Shown piece after piece: positions 43,254 to 52,655 of a DNA stretch of 64,000 nt. The stretch covers positions 310,001 through 374,000 of the forward strand of contig JADJGU010000002.1 in the NCBI GenBank assembly GCA_016707885.1, in the 5' to 3' direction. The DNA comes from Sphingomonadales bacterium. Lineage in GTDB: Bacteria > Pseudomonadota > Alphaproteobacteria > Sphingomonadales > Sphingomonadaceae. Position numbers and translations under genes: made by a program. The notes beneath the pieces are model-generated. The model did no database searches, had not been told where the DNA came from, and saw only the letters and a list, made by a program, of their open reading frames with translations. Each line of letters starts with the position of its first letter. The stretch's first letter is position 1.

Positions 43254-44030
43254 TCAGGTAATAAATTGTTCCATCGCGATGCGATCATCGAGCGCATGTT
43301 CGGGATCAAAGAGCAAAGTGAGTGACCGGTTGCGGTCCAGAGCGACCTCAACCGATGCGATATCGCGAATTTCGCGCTGGTCGGCGACCGCGCTGACCGG
43401 GCGCTTCGAGCTTTCCAATATCGTCAGTTTGACCACATAGCGATCGGGCAGGATAGCACCTTTCCAGCGGCGGGGGCGGAAGGGGCTGATGGGAGTCAAT
43501 GCAAGCAGTGAACTGTCGAGTGGCAGGATCGGGCCATTGGCTGAGAGGTTATATGCAGTCGAGCCCACTGGGGTCGCAACAAGAACGCCATCACAAATCA
43601 GTTCATCCAGAACGGTGCGACCATTGACGTCGATCTGCAGTTTTGCAGCCTGCCGCGTTTCTCGCAGTAGAGATACTTCGTTGATGGCGGGAAGGGTGAA
43701 GCGCTGTCCTGAGCTTGCCTCGATAGTTGCCATCAAAGGCATGACGGTGACGCTTTTGGCCCGCTCTAACCGGTTGAGCAAATCGTCGGGATGCCAGTTG
43801 TTCATCAGGAAACCGATGGTCCCCAAATTCATGCCATAGGTGGGCAGGTCGCGCCGTTGTTCGAGCAGGCGGTGCAGCAGTTGCAGAAGGAACCCGTCGC
43901 CACCCAATGCTATGACTGCATCGGCTTCTTCGATGGGTACAAACTCATGAATCTCGCGCAGTTGCTTCTCTGCCTTGCGGGCGGGCTCACCTGGTGAAGC
44001 TAGCAGGGCGAGTTTTGGAAAGCGACTCAT
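43254..44030 (-). CDS. nadK: NAD kinase
   Basis: 258 aa. Phosphorylates NAD to NADP. Contains ALGGDGFLLQLLH (the GGDG motif), NEVSLLRE, and the substrate segment CDGVLVATPVGSTAYNLSANGPIL. The start overlaps the moaA stop as ATGA (44027-44030), giving a two-gene minus-strand operon. tRNA-Asn lies 60 bp downstream. Confidence 0.94.
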   Translation of the reverse strand: MSRFPKLALLASPGEPARKAEKQLREIHEFVPIEEADAVIALGGDGFLLQLLHRLLEQRRDLPTYGMNLGTIGFLMNNWHPDDLLNRLERAKSVTVMPLMATIEASSGQRFTLPAINEVSLLRETRQAAKLQIDVNGRTVLDELICDGVLVATPVGSTAYNLSANGPILPLDSSLLALTPISPFRPRRWKGAILPDRYVVKLTILESSKRPVSAVADQREIRDIASVEVALDRNRSLTLLFDPEHALDDRIAMEQFIT

Positions 44031-45013
44031 CCGCCGGTCGCATTCATATGACGATGCAGCCGCAAATTCCTGTCCTCCATATGTGCTTCAAAGTCGTGCC
44101 TTTCCGGCTTTAGGCGAAGCGCTTTTTGCAACAGCCTATCGACAGCGTCCAATCCTCCGGCCCGAATTGCTTCGCGGAAATCGACATATAATTCGGAGCC
44201 CAGGCACATATGCACCTTGCCATCGCTTGCCAGGCGCAAGCGATTGCAATCGCCGCAGAAATTGTGGGTCATGGGCGTAATCATGCCAAGTCTGAGGCCC
44301 AGGGGTTCGACGCGATAATAGCGCGCGGGGCCAGCTGTTACATGTTCGTCCGGAATCAGTTCATTCCGCTCCTGCAATGGACGTAAGAAATCTTGCAGCG
44401 ATATGAAGCTGTCGGTGCGACCGGCTACGCCGTCGCCCAAAGGCATCGTTTCAATCAGCGCAAGATCGAAACCGTTTTCGGCGCAATAATTCGCCATATC
44501 CAGTAATTCAGTTTCGTTGAAACCGCGAAGCGCGACCATGTTTATTCGTATTGCAATGTCTGCGGCTCGGGTAGCCTGAAGACCTGCCAACACTTGCTGC
44601 AAACTGCCGCCGCGTGTGATGGACTGAAACTTTGCGTTATCCAGGCTGTCGAGGCTGACATTGATACGCCGGATACCCGCTTGTGCCAGCATAGGAGCAT
44701 ATTGCTCTAACCGGCTGCCATTGGTGGTAAGCGTCAGTTCATCTATCGCGCCCGACTTTACGTGCCGACCCAACTCTCGGATCAGAATGTCGATGTCGCG
44801 CCGCACAAGCGGTTCGCCGCCGGTCAATCGTATTTTGCGAATGCCATGTTGAATGAAGCGTGCTGCGATCAGCGAAATTTCTGTGTAATCCAGCAAATCG
44901 TTGCGCGGCAGGAATTGCTGATGTTCGGGCATGCAATAGGTGCACCGAAAATTGCACCGGTCGGTCACCGAAATGCGCAGATAGTCTATGGTTCGGCCAA
45001 AATTGTCCTGCAT
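44027..45013 (-). CDS. moaA: GTP 3',8-cyclase MoaA
   Basis: 328 aa from the ATG at 45013 (MQDNFGRTIDYLRIS). First enzyme of molybdenum-cofactor synthesis. Radical SAM cluster cysteines C20, C24, C27 (DRCNFRCTYC), a second C-terminal cluster in FCGDCNRLRL...C, and the C-terminal di-glycine NATGG needed for the activating arginine loop. No other moa genes are nearby; it pairs instead with nadK. The upstream in-frame extension to 45049 is unsupported. Confidence 0.95.
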   Translation of the reverse strand: MQDNFGRTIDYLRISVTDRCNFRCTYCMPEHQQFLPRNDLLDYTEISLIAARFIQHGIRKIRLTGGEPLVRRDIDILIRELGRHVKSGAIDELTLTTNGSRLEQYAPMLAQAGIRRINVSLDSLDNAKFQSITRGGSLQQVLAGLQATRAADIAIRINMVALRGFNETELLDMANYCAENGFDLALIETMPLGDGVAGRTDSFISLQDFLRPLQERNELIPDEHVTAGPARYYRVEPLGLRLGMITPMTHNFCGDCNRLRLASDGKVHMCLGSELYVDFREAIRAGGLDAVDRLLQKALRLKPERHDFEAHMEDRNLRLHRHMNATGG

Positions 45014-45083
45014 CAGCACTGACCTATCGGGCGGAAAGCATGCTGGCAATGGTTAGGAAAGACTTTGCTGCTATTCTGCCGCG

Positions 45084-46367
45084 ATGGATGCCGCCAAAGC
45101 TGTAACACCGATGAGGATTTCGCCTGCGCGTGATGCACAGCTATGGTTGTCTGCGTTTGAAGCCAGCCCGATGCGCCGGGTCGTATTATTCCTAATTGGT
45201 ATCCGGGATCTAAAGCAAGTCAACGACTTGCATGGTCGTGAGGCAGGCAATGCGGTTATTGCGGAAATTGGCCGACGGATCGGATTGTTCGCACCTTCGC
45301 TTGCGGGTGCTGTGGTGGCAGCCAGGCTTCCGGGTCGGGAATTTCTTATAATCGCAGAAAGTGATGTGCGAACGCCTGAGCTTGAGCAAATCACCCGCAA
45401 ACTACTTGCATCATTGGGGGCGCCGATGGTCATTCTAGACAGCGAACTGCACATCAGTGCCCGGGTCGGTGTAGCAGTGTCTACTCCGGGTCAGACGGGT
45501 TTGGACCTGTTAGCAGCGGCATCGTCGGCGCTTGCATCTGCCTATTCGCGCAAAGGACGAAAATATCAATTTGGCGATAGCAGCAGTAAATCAAACCCGT
45601 CTAAAAATGCGAGTTTGGACCGGGGTTTGAGGCAAGCATTGGCCAATGATGAAATCGCAATCCATTTTCAGCCGCAGTTTGACGTGGGATCAGGGAAACT
45701 TGTCGGGGCTGAGGCGCTTGCTAGATGGTCGCATCCAGAATTTGGTGAAATCGGTGCCAGCGAACTCTTTGCGGCAGCGGATCGGTGCGATTTGCGTGAA
45801 GAACTGTCGTTCACTATTCAGCGTCAGGCGTTGGAACTCGCGGTGACATGGCCGCGTAGCGATGTTGCGCTTAGATTGTCGATTAATCTTGGTGCCGAAG
45901 AACTGGCAGATGACCATGCCTTAAAACTGCTCGGATTGCTGGATGAAATCGGCTTTCCGCGCGAGCATTTGACGGTTGAACTGACCGAGGAGAGCATCGT
46001 CAACGATTTCGATCTGGCGCTTGCCCAATTGCAAATGCTGCGCAGCATGAATATCCGGGTAGCGATCGACGATTTCGGTACCGGCTATTCGAGTCTGTCC
46101 TATCTGAAAAGCTTGCCGCTTGATTATCTGAAAATCGACAAGGGGATGACTGCGGATATTGCAGGGAGTACCCGCGACCGCATCGTGCTGCGCGCTATCA
46201 TCGCGCTCGGCAAAGCGCTGGGATTGCAAATTATTGCCGAAGGCGTTGAAAAAGAGAGCGAGCTGGAAATGCTGCGCGACGAAGGATGCGATTATTTTCA
46301 GGGCTTTCTCAAATCCGCTCCTCTAACAGCGGTACAGTTCCAAGAATTTGCTGCGCAGCAAAACTGA
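45084..46367 (+). CDS. EAL-domain c-di-GMP phosphodiesterase with degenerate GGDEF
   Basis: 427 aa, soluble, no membrane helix. Residues about 30-175 form a GGDEF-like domain whose active-site loop reads PGREF instead of GGDEF, so cyclase activity is unlikely. Residues about 185-425 are an EAL domain with EALARW, the Asn in LSINLG, ELTEES, AIDDFGTGYSSL, LKIDKGM and AEGVE, all apparently competent. The GGDEF part may bind GTP as a regulator. The ATG at 45084 follows a TATTCT -10-like hexamer by six bases and has no ribosome-binding site. Divergent from moaA. Confidence 0.88.
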   Translation: MDAAKAVTPMRISPARDAQLWLSAFEASPMRRVVLFLIGIRDLKQVNDLHGREAGNAVIAEIGRRIGLFAPSLAGAVVAARLPGREFLIIAESDVRTPELEQITRKLLASLGAPMVILDSELHISARVGVAVSTPGQTGLDLLAAASSALASAYSRKGRKYQFGDSSSKSNPSKNASLDRGLRQALANDEIAIHFQPQFDVGSGKLVGAEALARWSHPEFGEIGASELFAAADRCDLREELSFTIQRQALELAVTWPRSDVALRLSINLGAEELADDHALKLLGLLDEIGFPREHLTVELTEESIVNDFDLALAQLQMLRSMNIRVAIDDFGTGYSSLSYLKSLPLDYLKIDKGMTADIAGSTRDRIVLRAIIALGKALGLQIIAEGVEKESELEMLRDEGCDYFQGFLKSAPLTAVQFQEFAAQQN

Positions 46368-46368
46368 C

Positions 46369-49300
46369 TCACGCCAACCGTTTCGCCAGATTGGCCAATC
46401 CCTTCGATAGCTGCAGGCATCCATTCAATTTGCTGGCCGGATCGGGCCAGTTGCGGGTGATGACCAGCTTGCTGTCTGGGCGAAGCTTCGCCACGGCGCC
46501 CAGCTTGTCAACATAGGCTAACAGTCCGGGAACATTCGGCGGCCGATCTTCGTGGAAACTGACCAGCGCGCCGCGCGGTCCGACTTCGATTTTTGCAACC
46601 TGAGCGACCAACGCATTCTGCTTGATCGCTATGAGTTTGAGCAGGTTCTGCGTCGGTTCTGGAATCGGGCCGAAACGGTCGGCCATTTCGGCAGCGAAGC
46701 CCTCGATATCCTGCGCTTCGTCCAAATCGTTCAGGCGGCGATATAACGCCATGCGCACCGAAAGGTCGGGCACATAATCGTCTGGGATCAGGATCGGCGC
46801 GTCGACGGTGATTTGCGGCGAGAAGCTGTCTCGCGGTTTGGCGAGGCCATGCGCCTGCGCGCGGACAGCAACCACGGCATCTTCGAGCATCGACTGGTAC
46901 AATTCAAAGCCGACTTCGCGGATGTGTCCGGATTGCTCGTCGCCGACCAGATTGCCAGCGCCCCTTATGTCGAGATCGTGGCTGGCAAGCTGGAATCCAG
47001 CCCCCAGCGTGTCGAGATCGCTCAACACCTTCAGCCGCTTTTCTGCGGTCTCGCTCAGCACGCGGTCGGCGGGCTGGGTCAGATAGGCATAGGCCCGTGC
47101 CTTGGAACGACCGACGCGCCCTCGAAGCTGGTAAAGCTGGGCAAGACCGAAGCGGTCTGCGCGATGGACGATCAGCGTGTTGGCGCTAGGAATGTCTAGC
47201 CCGCTTTCAATGATCGTGGTCGATAACAGCACATCGTAGCGCTTGTCGTAAAATGCGGTCATCCGTTCTTCGATTTCACCGGCAGCCATCTGGCCATGTG
47301 CTGTGACGAACTTCACTTCGGGGACGTTGTCACGCAGATATTCTTCGATCTCGGCTAGGTCCGAAATGCGGGGAACGACGAAGAAGCTTTGTCCACCGCG
47401 ATAATGCTCACGCAGCAAAGCCTCACGCATCACGACTTCATCCCACGGCATGACATAGGTACGCACGGCGAGACGGTCCACCGGGGGGGTCTGGATAACC
47501 GACAATTCGCGCAAACCAGACATTGCCATCTGCAAAGTGCGGGGGATCGGCGTTGCCGTGAGCGTCAGCATGTGAACGTCGGTTTTCAGCGCCTTGAGTT
47601 GTTCCTTATGGTTCACGCCAAAGCGCTGCTCTTCATCGACGATAACCAGGCCGAGTTTCCGGAATTTGATCGACTTTGCAAGAACAGCGTGGGTGCCGAT
47701 GACTATGTCGACCGAACCATTGGTCAGGCCTTCGCGGATGCGGGTTGCCTCGGCTGCAGGAACGAGTCGCGACAACCGTCCAAGCTTCACGGGCGTGTCT
47801 GCAAAGCGTTCAACAAAATTGGTGTAATGCTGGCGCGCTAGCAAGGTCGTTGGTGCGATCACCGCGACCTGATATCCGGCCATCGCCGCAGCAAAAGCCG
47901 CGCGCATCGCAACTTCGGTCTTGCCGAAGCCGACATCGCCGCAGACCAAACGATCCATCGGTTTGCCGCTCGACAGGTCTTCCAATACCTCTGCGATCAC
48001 GCGTTCCTGATCGTCGGTTTCGGCATAGGGGAAGCGATCAACAAAGGCCGCATAGCCTGCATCCTCGACCTCTATTAACGCTCCTGGCCGCAGCGCGCGT
48101 TCGGCGGCGGTGCGGATCAGTTCGTGCGCGATTGCGGTGATGCGTTCCTTGAGCTTGGCTTTGCGGCGCTGCCACGCTTCGCCACCAAGTTTGTCGAGCG
48201 TGACTGCGCCGTCCGAATTACCATAGCGCGAAAGGACATCGATATTTTCGACGGGTACGTACAACCGGTCGCCACCGGCATATGTCAATGCGACACAGTC
48301 ATGCGGGCTTTGGCCCACGGGTATCGATGCCAGCCCCTCATAGCGGCCGATGCCATGTTCGACATGGACGATCAGGTCACCGGGGGTGAGAGCCGCCATC
48401 TCGGCGAGGAAGGCATCAGCGCTCTTCTTGTTCTTTCGACGGCGGACGAGGCGGTCGCCCAATATGTCCTGCTCGGAAACCAGCGCGACATCTGGCGAGG
48501 CAAAGCCGTGGTCGATTGGCAGAACCACCATTGCCGCGGCTTTACCCGCTGCAACTCCCAATGCGGACTGCCAGCTATCGGCTTCAACCAATTTGGGCGC
48601 GCCGTGATCAGCCAACAGGCCTTTGAGGCGCTCGCGCGCGCCCGCTGAGTAGCTTGCTACAATGGCTTTTTGACCAGCGCGGATGCTATCTTTCAGATAA
48701 GCGGCAACCGCCTCGTAGACATTATCCTTACGCGCTCGTTCAGGTGCGAAATCGCGGCCTGCTGAAATGCTGAAATCGATGGTGTTCGCGGCTTCCGGTG
48801 CGGCAAAGGGCGTCAGAAGATGGCTGTTATGCGCTTCGAGCAACGCTTCCAGTTCTTCGCTTGCTAAATACAGCTTGTCCGGTGCCAGCGGTCGATAACT
48901 GCCGGGGCTTGCGGACTGGGCCTTTTCGCGGTTGGCGTGGTAATCGGCAATCGCCTCAAACCGCGCTTCACCGGCTGCGAGTGCCGCCTGATCACGCAGG
49001 ATCAATGTGTCGTTGTCGAGATGGTCGAGCAAAGTGACCATTCGCTCCTCGAACAAAGGCAGCCAATGGTCCATGCCGGCCAGTCGGCGCCCCTCCGATA
49101 CTGCCTGGTAGAGCGGATCGCCGGTTGCTGTGGTCCCAAACAGGTCTCGATAATGGGTGCGGAAACGGCGAACCGCATCCTCGTCCATCAGTGTTTCGAC
49201 CGCAGGCAAAAGTGCGAACCGGTCGACCGTGCCGATACTCCTCTGGTCTTGCGGAGAGAAGCGGCGGATTGTTTCGATTTCGTCTCCGAAAAAGTCGAGT

Positions 49301-49842
49301 CGCAGGCCGTCCTCGCTGCCTGCCGGGATCAAGTCGACAAGGCTGCCTCTTATGGCAAACTCACCCGCCTCGGCGACGGTATCGACCCGGAAATAGCCAT
49401 TGGCCTGCAACAGGTTTGCCAGCTTCTCGCGATTGATCGAAACTCCCGAAGCAAGAATGGCCCCTGTCTGGCGGATACGGAAAGGCGTGAGAACACGTTG
49501 AATCATCGCACCGATGGTGGTCAGCAACACGCGCTTGGATTTTGCCGGTTGCTGCAGCGCGTTGAGTGTCGCCATGCGCTGGCTGGTTATCACCGTCGAC
49601 GGCGAGGCACGGTCATAGGGCAGGCAGTCCCAGGCTGGGAATTGCAGGATTTCCAGTTCGGGTGCGAAAAAAGGAATCGTGTCTGCCAGTGAGCGCATCG
49701 CCGCGTCGTCTGGCGCGATATAGAGCGTCGCACTTTTGGCTCCGCGCGCAAGGTCGGCGACCAGCAGAGGCGTGAACCCCGCAGGCACCGACGCCAGTGT
49801 CAGCGGGCGATCCGCCTTCAAGATGCGCTGCAGGTCGGTCAT
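46369..49842 (-). CDS. mfd: Transcription-repair coupling factor Mfd
   Basis: 1157 aa. Releases RNA polymerase stalled at lesions and recruits UvrA. The UvrB-like N-terminal module is followed by the RNA-polymerase-interacting domain (about 470-550, GDLIVHVEHGIGRYEGL) and a RecG-like translocase: Walker A CGDVGFGKTEVAMRA, DEEQRFGVNHKEQLK, TATPIPRTLQMAMSG, and RGRVGRSKARAYAYL. The TRCF C-terminal domain closes it. Separated by 4 bp from sdhE upstream. Its 3' end meets the EAL gene convergently. Confidence 0.97.
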   Translation of the reverse strand: MTDLQRILKADRPLTLASVPAGFTPLLVADLARGAKSATLYIAPDDAAMRSLADTIPFFAPELEILQFPAWDCLPYDRASPSTVITSQRMATLNALQQPAKSKRVLLTTIGAMIQRVLTPFRIRQTGAILASGVSINREKLANLLQANGYFRVDTVAEAGEFAIRGSLVDLIPAGSEDGLRLDFFGDEIETIRRFSPQDQRSIGTVDRFALLPAVETLMDEDAVRRFRTHYRDLFGTTATGDPLYQAVSEGRRLAGMDHWLPLFEERMVTLLDHLDNDTLILRDQAALAAGEARFEAIADYHANREKAQSASPGSYRPLAPDKLYLASEELEALLEAHNSHLLTPFAAPEAANTIDFSISAGRDFAPERARKDNVYEAVAAYLKDSIRAGQKAIVASYSAGARERLKGLLADHGAPKLVEADSWQSALGVAAGKAAAMVVLPIDHGFASPDVALVSEQDILGDRLVRRRKNKKSADAFLAEMAALTPGDLIVHVEHGIGRYEGLASIPVGQSPHDCVALTYAGGDRLYVPVENIDVLSRYGNSDGAVTLDKLGGEAWQRRKAKLKERITAIAHELIRTAAERALRPGALIEVEDAGYAAFVDRFPYAETDDQERVIAEVLEDLSSGKPMDRLVCGDVGFGKTEVAMRAAFAAAMAGYQVAVIAPTTLLARQHYTNFVERFADTPVKLGRLSRLVPAAEATRIREGLTNGSVDIVIGTHAVLAKSIKFRKLGLVIVDEEQRFGVNHKEQLKALKTDVHMLTLTATPIPRTLQMAMSGLRELSVIQTPPVDRLAVRTYVMPWDEVVMREALLREHYRGGQSFFVVPRISDLAEIEEYLRDNVPEVKFVTAHGQMAAGEIEERMTAFYDKRYDVLLSTTIIESGLDIPSANTLIVHRADRFGLAQLYQLRGRVGRSKARAYAYLTQPADRVLSETAEKRLKVLSDLDTLGAGFQLASHDLDIRGAGNLVGDEQSGHIREVGFELYQSMLEDAVVAVRAQAHGLAKPRDSFSPQITVDAPILIPDDYVPDLSVRMALYRRLNDLDEAQDIEGFAAEMADRFGPIPEPTQNLLKLIAIKQNALVAQVAKIEVGPRGALVSFHEDRPPNVPGLLAYVDKLGAVAKLRPDSKLVITRNWPDPASKLNGCLQLSKGLANLAKRLA

Positions 49843-49846
49843 TTGC

Positions 49847-50131
49847 TTAGTCGGCCTTGGTCAGTCCAGACGGCAGTGAAATATAGTCAAGGCGCATCAG
49901 CAGATCGAGCATTGGCCCTTCCCATTTTGTAGGCACCGGCAGGGTGCGCATCGCCCAACCCATGATGTCAACATCCTGTTCTTCCAGCAAAGCTTCGAAC
50001 CATGCGAAATCCGCGTCGGACCATTGTGCGTGATAATTGTCAAAGAAACCGCCGACAATCGCATCGGCCTCTCGCGTGCCACGATGGTGGGCACGGAAAT
50101 GCAGTTTGCGAAGGTAGGAGGCCCGGTCCAT
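49847..50131 (-). CDS. sdhE: Succinate dehydrogenase flavinylation factor SdhE
   Basis: 94 aa, one small helical domain. The family RGxxE motif is present as HRGTREAD (about residues 17-24), followed by WFEALLEEQDVDIMGW. Promotes covalent FAD attachment to succinate dehydrogenase and fumarate reductase. Co-transcribed with mfd (4-bp gap) and divergent from recG; this sdhE-mfd/recG neighbourhood recurs in alphaproteobacteria as far as I recall. Confidence 0.9.
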   Translation of the reverse strand: MDRASYLRKLHFRAHHRGTREADAIVGGFFDNYHAQWSDADFAWFEALLEEQDVDIMGWAMRTLPVPTKWEGPMLDLLMRLDYISLPSGLTKAD

Positions 50132-50187
50132 GATTTGTCTCGAAGATAGTGGAATGATGGCCAGCGGCCTATATAGTGCCCCTAGTC

Positions 50188-52248
50188 ATGCGGCCCGATA
50201 TTCTCAATCCGTTATTTGCTGAAGTGGAAACGCTGAAAGGCGTAGGGCCGGGCATTGCACGGCCGCTCGACCGGCTTGGACTTAAACGGATCAAAGACCT
50301 GTTGTATCATTTTCCAGCTGGATGGACCTATCGCAAGGTGGTAGCTTGCGTTGACGAAGTCGATATCGGCACCAACATCATCGTTCATTTGATGATTGCT
50401 GACCATCGCAGCGGCGGGAGCGCGCGGAGCCCGCTGCGCATTCACGGCATAGACAGTGAAGGAAACTACCTTACCCTTACATTTTTCGGCCGCAATGGGG
50501 GCTGGGCCCGGAAGCAATTACCCATAGGTTCTGAACGGGTCGTTTCGGGCAAGCTCGAACGCTATGGCGATGAGCTGCAGATTATCCATCCTGATCACAT
50601 TGCCGAAGCGGGTGGCAAGGGCTCTCCGCCAATAGTAGAGCCGGTCTATCCGCTGTCCGAAGGCCTGACCAGCAACCGCGTTTCGATCCTGATCGCGCAA
50701 GCGCAGAAGCGCATCCCAGAGCTTTCAGAATGGATCGACTCCAGCCTGATTGATCAGCGCAACTGGCCTGGATGGCGCAGCGCGCTGGCAACCGTTCATC
50801 AACGAGATGATAAGACCGCGAGAGACAGGCTTGCCTATGACGAACTATTTGCAAACCAGTTGGCCATGCGCCTCGTACGTGCATCGCATGACCTCGTCAC
50901 CGGCGTTGCTGTCGCAGGTGATGGAAAGTTGGCCGCGCAGCTCAAACTTCCGTTCGCGCTGACATCTGCACAGAGACGGGTCATAGAAGAAATCCGAGGA
51001 GATCTGGCGCAGACAAAGCCGATGTTGCGGCTGTTGCAGGGAGACGTCGGATCGGGCAAAACGATGGTTGCGCTCCACGCTTTGCTGTCGGCCGTTGAGG
51101 CAGGCAAACAAGGAGCCATGCTAGCCCCGACCGAGATTTTGGCGCGTCAGCATTTTGCCAATCTGCAAGCGATGCTCGCTGGGTTGCCGATCAACATTGC
51201 GATCCTGACCGGCAGGGAAAAAGGCCGCGTTCGCGAATCCGTGCTGATGGGGCTGGCGGACGGCTCGATCGATATTTTGGTCGGTACCCACGCGATTTTT
51301 CAGGAAGCGGTTACCTATAAGGCACTGGCGCTTGCAATTATTGACGAGCAGCACCGCTTTGGCGTCAGCCAGCGGCTTATGTTATCCCGCAAGGGCAGAG
51401 GCGTACCGCATTTGCTAGTGATGACGGCAACCCCAATACCCCGCAGTCTTGCACTGGCCTGTTATGGCGACATGGACGTTTCGCAACTCGACGAAATGCC
51501 GCCGGGGCGCACGCCCGTTGAGACTTTGGTTATATCTGAAGAACGGTTGTCCGAGCTGATAGATGGCGTGGCCCGTCATCTTTCCGGTGGGGGCCAGGCA
51601 TTCTGGGTCTGTCCTTTGGTCGAGGAAAGCGAAAACAGCGAATTGGCCGCAGTTGAACAGCGTGCCGAACTTTTGCGTGCCCGTTTTGGAGACAATGTCG
51701 CGCTCGTGCATGGCCGGATGAAAGGGCCGGACAAGGATGCCGTGATGGAACGCTTTGCATCTGGCCAAGCCCAATTGCTGGTCGCCACAACCGTAATTGA
51801 AGTCGGTGTCGACGTACCCAATGCCAGCTTGATGATCGTCGAAGCTGCAGACCGTTTCGGTTTGGCGCAGTTGCATCAATTGCGAGGCCGGGTCGGAAGA
51901 GGATCCGAAAAATCGCGCTGCATTTTGGTGCGCAGTAAGGCAATTGGTGAAACCGCCCGTGCCCGGCTCGCTCTAATGCGTGAAACCAATGACGGGTTTC
52001 GGATTGCTGAAGAAGACCTCAAGCTCCGTGGGGCGGGTGAATTATTGGGCACCCGCCAATCAGGCGAAAGCCCCTTTCGCATTGCTACGGACGAACAAGT
52101 TCGCGATCTAATTGGGGCTGCTTCCGCAGATGCCCGACTGCTAATAGACCGGGACGGAGGTTTGACCGGAGCACGCGGCGAGGCCGCACGGGTTGCGCTC
52201 TATCTGTTCGAGCGCGACGCCGGGGTTGCAACTTTGCGTAGCGGTTAG
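50188..52248 (+). CDS. recG: ATP-dependent DNA helicase RecG
   Basis: 686 aa from the ATG at 50188. Fork-regressing helicase. The N-terminal wedge/OB domain (LKGVGPGIARPLDRLGL) is followed by the motor: Walker A LQGDVGSGKTMVALHA, IIDEQHRFGVSQR, TATPIPRSLALACYGDMDVSQLDEMPPGRTP, LRGRVGRGSEKSRCIL and the TRG-like LRGAGELLGTRQSG. A GTG four codons upstream is less likely. A TATAGT hexamer at 50172-50177 sits 10 bp before the ATG without a Shine-Dalgarno. Converges with the PilZ gene (stop codons overlap). Confidence 0.96.
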   Translation: MRPDILNPLFAEVETLKGVGPGIARPLDRLGLKRIKDLLYHFPAGWTYRKVVACVDEVDIGTNIIVHLMIADHRSGGSARSPLRIHGIDSEGNYLTLTFFGRNGGWARKQLPIGSERVVSGKLERYGDELQIIHPDHIAEAGGKGSPPIVEPVYPLSEGLTSNRVSILIAQAQKRIPELSEWIDSSLIDQRNWPGWRSALATVHQRDDKTARDRLAYDELFANQLAMRLVRASHDLVTGVAVAGDGKLAAQLKLPFALTSAQRRVIEEIRGDLAQTKPMLRLLQGDVGSGKTMVALHALLSAVEAGKQGAMLAPTEILARQHFANLQAMLAGLPINIAILTGREKGRVRESVLMGLADGSIDILVGTHAIFQEAVTYKALALAIIDEQHRFGVSQRLMLSRKGRGVPHLLVMTATPIPRSLALACYGDMDVSQLDEMPPGRTPVETLVISEERLSELIDGVARHLSGGGQAFWVCPLVEESENSELAAVEQRAELLRARFGDNVALVHGRMKGPDKDAVMERFASGQAQLLVATTVIEVGVDVPNASLMIVEAADRFGLAQLHQLRGRVGRGSEKSRCILVRSKAIGETARARLALMRETNDGFRIAEEDLKLRGAGELLGTRQSGESPFRIATDEQVRDLIGAASADARLLIDRDGGLTGARGEAARVALYLFERDAGVATLRSG

Positions 52249-52568
52249 CGCAGCTTAGGAGACACCTTTTCGATCAGTGCCATAAAATCAGGCAGACGGA
52301 TCACCCGTTCAAACTGGAAACCGGCACGACTTTCGACCGTCCAGATCAAGTGCGCCTCTATCCGGCCAACAACCGGAAGGCGAATTTCGATGCGGTCTCC
52401 ATGCTCAAAAACGCGGTTATCATCGATCATGAAGCCATGCGCGGATACGTTCACGATGTGCATTTTTTGCTCACCATGTCGCTTGCTTTCAGCGATCGCT
52501 ATATGATTGGCACGATGACGTGCAGCACGACGCATGTCGTAATTTGTATCTGTAGCCGGTTGCACCAT
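52245..52568 (-). CDS. PilZ-domain c-di-GMP-binding protein
   Basis: 107 aa, a single PilZ domain. The c-di-GMP contact motifs are RAARHR (RxxxR) near residue 15 and NVSAHGFMID ((D/N)xSxxG) near 40. The rest is a beta barrel with LPVVGRIEAHLIWTVESRAGFQFE. Effector of c-di-GMP signalling, target unknown. A CAGGA ribosome-binding site precedes the ATG. Stands alone between recG and tyrS. Confidence 0.88.
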   Translation of the reverse strand: MVQPATDTNYDMRRAARHRANHIAIAESKRHGEQKMHIVNVSAHGFMIDDNRVFEHGDRIEIRLPVVGRIEAHLIWTVESRAGFQFERVIRLPDFMALIEKVSPKLR

Positions 52569-52655
52569 AATTCGGTCCTGTCCCTTAATTGGGGTCGCAG
52601 GGCAGAATGTGACACGGCTTTACGAAAAAATGGTAAAGTTCGCAGGCGCGTTCGG

